In this document: piece by piece, positions 17,227 through 23,829 of the stretch | How positions within the stretch are numbered: position 1 is the first letter of the stretch | Layout of the letters: the number at the start of each line of letters is the position of its first letter | NCBI RefSeq assembly: GCF_001293465.1 | Contig: NZ_JSYZ01000043.1 | Location: 1 to 32,850 of the forward strand | Source: Pseudomonas asplenii | GTDB lineage: Bacteria; Pseudomonadota; Gammaproteobacteria; Pseudomonadales; Pseudomonadaceae | Direction: 5' to 3' | Length of the DNA: 32,850 nucleotides | Made by a program: the position numbers and the translations under genes | The notes under the pieces: generated by a model | Databases searched by the model: none | Seen by the model: the letters and a program-made list of their open reading frames with translations, nothing else | Told to the model about the DNA's origin: nothing

Positions 17227-18675
17227 TCAGTCCTCCCGGTACTGTTTACGTGGCGGGATGCCGAATTCCCTACGCAAGCCGTTTTCGCTGAAGGCCTCGG
17301 GATTGCTGCTCAGGGGATCGGGGTGGCCGGCGAACGGGAACGAGGCCCCCTGGATGTTCAGCCCGACGGCCTGCAACTCGAGGTTGGGGATTGCATGGCG
17401 GGGTCTGTCGCCATCGATGCCATCCGCACTCATGCCGGGAAACATCGTGCCGGTCACGTAGTTATAGGCATGGCACAGCTCGTGATACAGGTGCACGATA
17501 CTGGTGACCTCGCCCTTGAGAAACGACGGATCGTAGTAGACCTGGCAACCGTCGCTCGGTGGTGCGGCCTGGCCGTTTTCGATGAACGGGTAGTCCTGCT
17601 CCGGGTGATTCGGAACGCACATGCCGTTTTCCTCTTCACTCAGTTCCCTGACCACGACGGGAATTCCGCTTCTTTCCCGGGCCTGGCCCAGGGCGTCGAG
17701 CAGTTGGCGGCCATTTTCCGAGCCCAGCAGCAACCTGAGATCGTCGTTGACCCGCTCCTGGAACTGCGCCGAGCCTTCGACGACCACGCCGCAGCTGTCC
17801 AGGTCCTTGGCGGCGATGATGACGCCGGGATCTTCAAGACGGCTGGGTGGTGCTGTTTCAGCGGCGGAGTAGGCATTGAACAACCGAACATCCGGCCTGA
17901 GGTCGTCGACGATGTCGGTTCCCGTTCCGGTGTAGGCGGTGGTGCGGGCGGCTCCGGAAATGATGTGGTCGTCACCATCGGAGCCGCTGAGCACGCTGTG
18001 GCCGGTGCCGCCCTGTAACAGGTCGTCGCCCTGGCCGCCGTCGAGGAAGCAGGAGCCTTTGCCCCCGATCAAGGTATCCCGGCCCTGGCCGCCGTAGGCG
18101 GTGATGGCGCCGCTACCCAGGGCCCTGACCAGATCGTCGCCGACGCCGGCCTCGACATAGCTGGCGCCGCTGCGGGTGAAAACCCGGTCGTTGCCGGCGC
18201 CTGCGTTGACCTTGGTGAAGCCGCCGCCAGCCACGACCAGGTCGTTTCCCTCTGCCGAATCGATGAAGACCGTGGTCTTGACCGCGTCGTCCACCCTGAT
18301 GCGGTCATCGCCTGCCTGCGTGCGCAGGACGATCACCTGGGTGTCCGACGCCAGGTCGAGGTGATAGCGCCGCTCGTTGATGTCGATGATCAGGTGATCG
18401 GTCCGGTAGAGATGGATGTGGTCGTCGTCGTTGCCGCTGGTGAAGACCAGATGGTCGGTCGGGCCGCGATAGCTGGGCGGCGCCTGCAATCTGTGGCGTT
18501 CGATCAGGACGTTGGTGTCCTGGTGAACCGAGTGCACCTGCAGGCTCCTCTCATCGTCCGGGTATTGCCGCAGAGGGGTGATGGTGGGCGTGTCGGTTTC
18601 AGTATTGCCGTCGATCCGGTACTCATGCTCGGGCGCGACGGCCGGGGTCGGGTTCAGGCTGGACAAATCATTCAT
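17227..18675 (-). CDS. RTX-like repeat protein with M91 (NleD/HopH-type) zinc metallopeptidase domain
   Basis: A 482-residue protein with no signal peptide and no membrane segment. Residues about 78-240 hold at least eight RTX-like turns (for example GGQGRDTLIGG, GGQGDDLLQGG, GSDGDDHII). The last six are spaced about 18 residues apart (140, 158, 176, 194, 212, 231), as in a calcium-bound beta-roll. Residues about 330-482 match the pattern of peptidase family M91, the family of type III effectors NleD and HopH. They show the zinc-binding HELCHAYN at 398-405, NLELQAVGL at 431-439 (E433 a candidate third ligand) and the tail SENGLRREFGIPPRKQY. The start at 18675 has a GGAGG site four bases away; ATG at 18735 has none. 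It is convergent with astE. No secretion genes or immunity gene are adjacent. It is probably an exported effector or toxin; target and secretion route are unknown. Confidence 0.82.
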   Translation of the reverse strand: MNDLSSLNPTPAVAPEHEYRIDGNTETDTPTITPLRQYPDDERSLQVHSVHQDTNVLIERHRLQAPPSYRGPTDHLVFTSGNDDDHIHLYRTDHLIIDINERRYHLDLASDTQVIVLRTQAGDDRIRVDDAVKTTVFIDSAEGNDLVVAGGGFTKVNAGAGNDRVFTRSGASYVEAGVGDDLVRALGSGAITAYGGQGRDTLIGGKGSCFLDGGQGDDLLQGGTGHSVLSGSDGDDHIISGAARTTAYTGTGTDIVDDLRPDVRLFNAYSAAETAPPSRLEDPGVIIAAKDLDSCGVVVEGSAQFQERVNDDLRLLLGSENGRQLLDALGQARERSGIPVVVRELSEEENGMCVPNHPEQDYPFIENGQAAPPSDGCQVYYDPSFLKGEVTSIVHLYHELCHAYNYVTGTMFPGMSADGIDGDRPRHAIPNLELQAVGLNIQGASFPFAGHPDPLSSNPEAFSENGLRREFGIPPRKQYRED

Positions 18676-18783
18676 GGGGCCTCCGTGGGCGTTGGGTCTC
18701 GATAGCGCTGAACAAGGCGCAAGGGTCGAGCCCACTTAACCCTGAAAGGGAGGCGGGGAGAGCGTAGATAGTTATGGAGGCAT

Positions 18784-18809
18784 GACCTGCCGGCACCGGC
18801 CGGCAGGTC
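18784..18809 (-). terminator. hairpin after ribH2
   Basis: GACCTGCCGGC (18784-18794) and GCCGGCAGGTC (18799-18809) are perfect 11-bp arms with loop ACCG, ten bases past the stop of the minus-strand lumazine synthase. There is no U tract after it, so it may act with Rho or as a 3' protector. Confidence 0.5.
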
Positions 18810-18818
18810 GAGGCGGCT

Positions 18819-19310
18819 TCAGACCGCCAGTTTCTGTACGGCCGGACGCGGCAGCGCGCGCAGCTTGCTCAGGGTGTCGGCGCAGGTTCTTGCGGCTTCC
18901 TGGCCCTTGTGCACGAAGTGATCGAAGAAGAATTTCTGGTGTTCTTCGCCCGCGTGGAAGTGGTGAGGCGTGAGGACCACGGAGAACACTGGAATCTCGG
19001 TATCCAGCTGGACCTGCATCAGGCCGTCGATCACCGCCGTGGCGACGAAGTCGTGGCGGTAGATCCCGCCGTCGACCACCAGGCCGGCAGCCACGACGCC
19101 GGCATAACGGCCGGACTTGGCCAGCAGCTTGGCATGCAGGGGGATTTCGAAGGCGCCGCCGACCTCGAAGAAGTCGATATCGCTTTCCTGATAACCGAGC
19201 TTGGCGATTTCGCTGACGAAGCCGTGGCGGGCCTGATCGACAATGTCCTTGTGCCAGCAAGCCTGGATGAAGGCGATGCGCTGGTTCTGGTGGATAGTGG
19301 TGGTTTGCAT
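18819..19310 (-). CDS. ribH: 6,7-dimethyl-8-ribityllumazine synthase, RibH2 type
   Basis: A 163-residue enzyme that condenses 5-amino-6-ribitylaminouracil with dihydroxybutanone phosphate to give the direct precursor of riboflavin. It resembles Brucella RibH2 (the decameric type) more than the 60-mer RibH: FIQACWHKDIVDQARHGFV, then FFEVGGAFEIPLHAKLLAKS, VVDGGIYRHDFVATAVIDGL, and SVVLTPHHFHAGEEHQKFFF with the catalytic histidine region. The start at 19310 has an AGGAG site; the earlier ATG at 19367 lies in the leader. The gene stands apart from other rib genes and has an FMN riboswitch in its leader (19447-19610). It is therefore a flavin-regulated second copy or the main enzyme; the window does not show another. 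Confidence 0.92.
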   Translation of the reverse strand: MQTTTIHQNQRIAFIQACWHKDIVDQARHGFVSEIAKLGYQESDIDFFEVGGAFEIPLHAKLLAKSGRYAGVVAAGLVVDGGIYRHDFVATAVIDGLMQVQLDTEIPVFSVVLTPHHFHAGEEHQKFFFDHFVHKGQEAARTCADTLSKLRALPRPAVQKLAV

Positions 19311-19319
19311 CTGTTCTGA

Positions 19320-19342
19320 CTCCTGTTTGTATGAAAAACAGG
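19320..19342 (-). promoter_or_regulatory. hairpin sequestering the ribH2 ribosome-binding site
   Basis: In the transcript, CCTGTTT (19342-19336) can pair with AAACAGG (19328-19322), loop of seven bases. The 3' arm supplies three of the five bases of the AGGAG site (19324-19320). This is a plausible OFF-state structure of the upstream riboswitch, acting on translation. Confidence 0.55.
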
Positions 19343-19446
19343 GCGTTATGAATCGAATGGGATTCAAGGGTACGTTCAGGTCGGCCGTACGCTGCTGTCA
19401 GGCAGGCGTGTGGCGCTCCCGGGGAACGGCCCTTGGGTGCCAATCC

Positions 19447-19610
19447 CGTTCTCTCTTCATCCGGACTATGACCGTCGGCCCCGGAATCACACCGGGTCTG
19501 CTGACCTTGGAGGCGGACGGCCGTGACCGTCCAACTCGTCAAGCGCTCGCGGGCTAGGCGTGTTGCGCGCCATTACCGCCGGTGGGGAATTGCACCCCGC
19601 CCTGAGAACG
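19447..19610 (-). ncRNA. FMN riboswitch (RFN element)
   Basis: On the minus strand the leader reads CGTTCTCAGGGCGGGGTGCA, then ATTCCCCACCGGCGGTAAT, later AGCCCGCGAGCG, GATTCCGGGGCCGACGGT and AGTCCGGATGAAGAGAGAAC. These are the conserved blocks of the RFN aptamer in the correct order. The closing stem P1 is CGTTCTC (19610-19604) with GAGAACG (19453-19447). It lies 137 bases before ribH2 and should reduce its expression when FMN is plentiful. No intrinsic terminator follows; a hairpin over the ribosome-binding site does. A plus-strand role is excluded because the conserved blocks read only on the minus strand. Confidence 0.95.
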
Positions 19611-19815
19611 TTGCCACCAGTCTTTCTGCTGGCGGCGATTTTTTACCATATATTTCCAGGGTGCGCATGGGCGACGTTACGATGATGATCATCGAATGCT
19701 TCCCGCACGCCTGGGCATTTGGCACGGTAGTGCTTGATTATCGCGGGCCATGACCGCAGTAATGGCTTTCGAACGGGACGTTCCCGATCTCACCCTTCAT
19801 GACGAGGCCTGTTTC

Positions 19816-20820
19816 ATGACTGTCATCGATCTTCGCAGTGACACGGTTACCCAACCCAGCGCCGGCATGCGCGCCGCCATGGCGAATGCGCCCCTGGGGG
19901 ACGATGTGTATGGCGAGGATCCGACGGTCAATCGGCTCGAGAGCGAGCTGGCCGCCCGGCTGGGCTTCGCCCGGGGGCTGTTCGTGCCTTCCGGGACCAT
20001 GAGCAACCTGCTCGGGCTGATGGCTCACTGCGGCCGGGGCGACGAGTACATCGTCGGTCAGCAATGCCATACCTACAAGTACGAAGGCGGTGGTGCCGCG
20101 GTGCTCGGTTCGATCCAGCCGCAGCCGCTGGAGGTGCAGGCCGATGGCTCGCTGGACCTCGAGCAGGTGCGGGCGGCGATCAAGCCCGATGACTTCCACT
20201 TTGCCCGCACCCGCCTGCTGGCCCTGGAAAACACCATGCAGGGCAAGGTGCTGCCATTGGAATACCTGGCGGCGGCCCGCAGCCTGACCCGTGAGCAGGG
20301 GTTGGCCCTGCACCTGGACGGTGCCCGTCTTTACAACGCGGCGGTCAGGCTGGGGGTCGATGCGCGAGAGATCACCCGGCATTTCGATTCGGTGTCGGTC
20401 TGCCTGTCCAAGGGGCTGGGGGCGCCGGTCGGCTCGGTGCTGTGCGGCAGCGAGGAACTGATCGGCAAGGCGCGGCGGCTGCGCAAGATGGTCGGTGGCG
20501 GCATGCGTCAGGCCGGCCTGCTGGCGGCGGCGGGGCTGTACGCCCTGGAGCATCAGGTCGAACGCCTGGTCGACGATCACGCCAATGCGCGGCACCTGGC
20601 CGACGGGCTGCGTGACGCCGGCTATCGCGTCGAGGCGGTGCAGACCAACATGGTTTACGCTGACCTGGGTACCCGGGCCGAGGCGCTCAAGGCGTTTGCC
20701 GCCGAGCGCGGGGTACGCCTGAGCGCCGCGCCGCGCTTGCGGATGGTCACGCACATGGACGTCAATCGTACACAAATCGAGCAGGTGGTCGCGGTATTGG
20801 CTGAATTTAACCGCCAATGA
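19816..20820 (+). CDS. ltaE: low-specificity L-threonine aldolase
   Basis: A 334-residue PLP enzyme (fold type I) that splits L-threonine or L-allo-threonine to glycine and acetaldehyde. It is close to the E. coli LtaE type: VIDLRSDTVTQPSAGMRAAM, then PLGDDVYGEDPTVNRLES, GDEYIVGQQCHTYKYEGGG and LGSIQPQPLE. The PLP lysine is K199 in VCLSKGLGAPVGS, preceded by the cofactor aspartate in LHLDGARLYNAAV. The start at 19816 has a GAGG site at about nine bases; the in-frame upstream extension to 19750 lacks one. The promoter would lie in the divergent region shared with the riboswitch transcript. It ends about 145 bases before alaS. Confidence 0.93.
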   Translation: MTVIDLRSDTVTQPSAGMRAAMANAPLGDDVYGEDPTVNRLESELAARLGFARGLFVPSGTMSNLLGLMAHCGRGDEYIVGQQCHTYKYEGGGAAVLGSIQPQPLEVQADGSLDLEQVRAAIKPDDFHFARTRLLALENTMQGKVLPLEYLAAARSLTREQGLALHLDGARLYNAAVRLGVDAREITRHFDSVSVCLSKGLGAPVGSVLCGSEELIGKARRLRKMVGGGMRQAGLLAAAGLYALEHQVERLVDDHANARHLADGLRDAGYRVEAVQTNMVYADLGTRAEALKAFAAERGVRLSAAPRLRMVTHMDVNRTQIEQVVAVLAEFNRQ

Positions 20821-20863
20821 GCCTGCAGGCCGTCCAATTGAGGGTTTCTATCGTATAAACACA

Positions 20864-20900
20864 CTGTACCCAGGGCGCAGGGCCGATATAATGCGGCCCT
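20864..20900 (+). promoter_or_regulatory. alaS promoter with palindrome around the -10 box
   Basis: TATAAT at 20887-20892 has a weak -35 (TGTACC, 20865-20870, spacer 16). Perfect 7-bp arms AGGGCCG (20879-20885) and CGGCCCT (20894-20900) flank it. The E. coli alanyl-tRNA synthetase represses its own gene by binding a palindrome at its promoter, so autoregulation is possible here. Confidence 0.6.
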
Positions 20901-20967
20901 TTGCAAGTCGCAAATCCATTCAGACGTGATGCACTTGCCTCCGGCTGCAGACTCCGTGGAAGAACCT

Positions 20968-23592
20968 ATGAAAAGCGCAGAAATCCGTGAAGCCTTCCTT
21001 CGCTTCTTCGAAGAGCAGGGCCACACCCGTGTCGCCTCGAGCTCTTTGATTCCGGGCAACGACCCGACCCTGTTGTTCACCAACGCGGGGATGAACCAGT
21101 TCAAGGATTGTTTCCTGGGGCAGGAAAAACGCGCCTATACCCGCGCGGTCAGCAGCCAGAAGTGCGTTCGCGCCGGCGGCAAGCACAACGACCTGGAAAA
21201 CGTCGGTTATACCGCTCGTCACCACACTTTCTTCGAAATGCTGGGCAACTTCAGCTTCGGCGACTACTTCAAGCGCGACGCCATCACCTTCGCCTGGACC
21301 TTCCTGACCTCCGAAAAGTGGCTGAACCTGCCCAAGGAAAAGCTCTGGGTCACGGTCTACGCCAGCGATGACGAAGCCTACGATATCTGGACCCGGGAAG
21401 TCGGCGTGCCGGCCGAGCGCATGGTCCGTATCGGCGACAACAAGGGCGCGCCCTACGCCTCCGACAACTTCTGGACCATGGGCGACACCGGCCCGTGCGG
21501 TCCTTGCACCGAGATCTTCTACGATCACGGCGCCGACATCTGGGGCGGCCCACCCGGTTCGCCGGAAGAGGACGGCGACCGCTACATCGAGATCTGGAAC
21601 AACGTGTTCATGCAGTTCAACCGCACCGCCGACGGCGTATTGCACCCGCTGCCGGCACCGTCGGTGGACACCGGCATGGGTCTGGAGCGGATCAGCGCGG
21701 TGCTGCAGCACGTGCACTCCAACTACGAGATCGACCTGTTCCAGAGCCTGCTGAGCGCTTCGGCGCAGGCCATCGGTTGCGCCAACGACAACCAGGCTTC
21801 GCTGAAAGTGGTCGCCGACCACATCCGTTCCTGCGGCTTCCTGATCGCCGATGGCGTGCTGCCGTCCAACGAAGGTCGCGGTTATGTGCTGCGCCGGATC
21901 ATTCGTCGTGCCTGCCGTCACGGCAACAAGCTGGGCGCCAAGGGCAGCTTCTTCTATCTGATCGTTGCCGCGCTGGTGGCCGAGATGGGCGAAGCCTTCC
22001 CCGAGCTGAAATCCCAGCAGGCGCACATCGAACGTGTGCTCAAGGCTGAAGAGGAACAGTTCGCCAAGACCCTGGAGCAGGGCCTGAAGATCCTCGAACA
22101 GGACCTGGCCGAGCTCAAGGGCAACATCGTTCCTGGCGACGTGGTGTTCAAGCTCTACGATACCTACGGTTTCCCGATGGACCTGACCGGTGACATCGCC
22201 CGCGAACGCAACCTGACCCTCGACGAGGCCGGTTTCGAGCGCGAGATGGAAGCCCAGCGCGAGCGTGCCCGTTCCGCCAGCTCCTTCGGCATGGACTACA
22301 ACAGCCTGGTCAAGGTCGACGTGGCCACCGAGTTCACCGGCTACAGCGCCACCAGCGGTGCGGCGAAAGTAGTCGCACTCTATAAAGAAGGGCAGTCGGT
22401 GGACGTCTTGAATGAAGGTGAAGAGGGGGTCGTGGTCCTGGACCGGACGCCGTTCTATGCCGAATCGGGCGGTCAGGTTGGCGATTGCGGCTACCTCAAG
22501 GCGGCTGCCGGTCGTTTCGACGTGCGCGATACCACCAAGACCGGTGGCGCTTTCCTGCACCATGGCGTTCTGGCCCAGGGCAGCCTGCTGGTCGGTGCCG
22601 AGGTCGAGACCCAGGTCGCCGCCGAGGTGCGTCACGCCACCTCGCTGAACCACTCGGCCACCCACCTGCTGCACGCCGCGCTGCGCCAGGTCCTGGGTGA
22701 GCACGTACAACAGAAAGGCTCGCTGGTTGACAGCCAGCGCCTGCGCTTCGACTTCAGCCATTTCGAAGCGATCAAGCCGGAACAGATCAAGGCTCTGGAA
22801 GATATCGTCAACGCCGAGATCCGCAAGAACTCGGTAGTGGAAACCGAAGAAACCGACATCGACACCGCGAAGAAGAAAGGCGCGATGGCGCTGTTCGGCG
22901 AGAAATACGGGGATACCGTTCGCGTGCTGAGCATGGGCGGTGACTTCTCCGTCGAGCTGTGTGGCGGTATCCACGCCAACCGGACCGGCGACATCAGCCT
23001 GCTGAAGATCATCAGCGAAGGTGGTGTGGCGTCGGGTGTGCGGCGTATCGAGGCGGTGACCGGTGCTGCGGCGCTGGCCTACCTGAATGCCGCTGAAGAG
23101 CAACTCAAGGAAGCCGCGAACCTGATCAAGGGCAATCGCGACAACCTGATCGACAAGCTGTCGGCTGTGCTGGAGCGCAACCGCCTGCTGGAAAAACAAC
23201 TCGAGCAATTGCAGGCCAAGGCCGCGAGCGCTGCGGGTGACGACCTGTCGGCCCAGGCCCGGGACGTCAAGGGTGTGAAAGTACTGGCCGCACGCCTGGA
23301 CGGCCAGGATGGCAAGGCCCTGCTGGCACTGGTCGATCAGTTGAAAAACAAACTCGGCCGCGCAGTGATCCTGCTCGGCAGTGTCCATGAGGAAAAGGTC
23401 GTGCTGGTTGCTGGCGTGACCAAGGACCTGACCGGCCAACTCAAAGCCGGTGATCTGATGAAACAGGCCGCTGCGGCGGTGGGTGGCAAGGGCGGTGGTC
23501 GTCCGGATATGGCGCAGGGCGGCGGTACCGACGCCTCGGCGCTGGACGCCGCACTGGCCCTGACCGTGCCATTCGTCGAGCAGGGCGTTTAA
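20968..23592 (+). CDS. alaS: alanyl-tRNA synthetase
   Basis: An 874-residue class II synthetase of the standard length. It charges tRNA-Ala in the cytosol and removes wrongly attached serine and glycine. The N-terminal catalytic core has IREAFLRFFEEQGHTRV, the class II motif 2 region (RAGGKHNDLENVGYTARHHT) and motif 3 (SVDTGMGLERIS). The editing domain shows the zinc ligands H562 and H566 (NHSATHLLHAALR) and C665 and H669 (CGGIHANRTGDI). The C-terminal C-Ala domain ends with GGKGGGRPDMAQGGG, the glycine-rich DHHA1 signature. ATG at 20968 is chosen from the conserved MKSAEIREAF start; the ribosome-binding site GGAAG is moderate. A palindromic promoter lies upstream and a 165-bp palindromic element immediately downstream. 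Confidence 0.97.
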   Translation: MKSAEIREAFLRFFEEQGHTRVASSSLIPGNDPTLLFTNAGMNQFKDCFLGQEKRAYTRAVSSQKCVRAGGKHNDLENVGYTARHHTFFEMLGNFSFGDYFKRDAITFAWTFLTSEKWLNLPKEKLWVTVYASDDEAYDIWTREVGVPAERMVRIGDNKGAPYASDNFWTMGDTGPCGPCTEIFYDHGADIWGGPPGSPEEDGDRYIEIWNNVFMQFNRTADGVLHPLPAPSVDTGMGLERISAVLQHVHSNYEIDLFQSLLSASAQAIGCANDNQASLKVVADHIRSCGFLIADGVLPSNEGRGYVLRRIIRRACRHGNKLGAKGSFFYLIVAALVAEMGEAFPELKSQQAHIERVLKAEEEQFAKTLEQGLKILEQDLAELKGNIVPGDVVFKLYDTYGFPMDLTGDIARERNLTLDEAGFEREMEAQRERARSASSFGMDYNSLVKVDVATEFTGYSATSGAAKVVALYKEGQSVDVLNEGEEGVVVLDRTPFYAESGGQVGDCGYLKAAAGRFDVRDTTKTGGAFLHHGVLAQGSLLVGAEVETQVAAEVRHATSLNHSATHLLHAALRQVLGEHVQQKGSLVDSQRLRFDFSHFEAIKPEQIKALEDIVNAEIRKNSVVETEETDIDTAKKKGAMALFGEKYGDTVRVLSMGGDFSVELCGGIHANRTGDISLLKIISEGGVASGVRRIEAVTGAAALAYLNAAEEQLKEAANLIKGNRDNLIDKLSAVLERNRLLEKQLEQLQAKAASAAGDDLSAQARDVKGVKVLAARLDGQDGKALLALVDQLKNKLGRAVILLGSVHEEKVVLVAGVTKDLTGQLKAGDLMKQAAAAVGGKGGGRPDMAQGGGTDASALDAALALTVPFVEQGV

Positions 23593-23605
23593 GGCTTCGC
23601 GCAAA

Positions 23606-23770
23606 TGCCTATCGTCCAAGGGCTGTACGAAATGTTTTCGGGCGAAAGCCAGGCCAGGCGAAAACTGGCGAGCAAGCGCAGTTGACTGGAGTCAATGAGC
23701 ATGGCGAACCGGTTTTCAACGCAGCCTGGGCGAGCGCAGATACATTTTCTACAGCGCCTGGTGATAGGCA
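23606..23770. repeat. 165-bp imperfectly palindromic element (MITE-like)
   Basis: The ends TGCCTATC (23606-23613) and GATAGGCA (23763-23770) are perfect inverted repeats. Further in, GGCTGTACGAAATGT at 23621 matches, in inverted form, ACATTTTCTACAGCGCC (23742-23758). The exact centre is TTGACT-GG-AGTCAA (23682-23695). The whole unit could fold as one long hairpin. It contains no gene and fills most of the gap between alaS and lysC. It resembles, from memory, dispersed non-coding repeats of P. fluorescens-group genomes, but I cannot name a family. Confidence 0.65.
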
Positions 23771-23829
23771 GCGAGGCTGTGGTTTGAATGATTAATGGGC
23801 GCCCCTTTACGGGCTGAGGCGGCTTAGAA

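Noticed and set aside
20920..23619. 899-codon open frame on the minus strand opposite alaS
   Set aside because: Same cause: codon bias of alaS leaves the antisense frame open. The translation is low-complexity His/Val/Gly/Gln-rich without family motifs.
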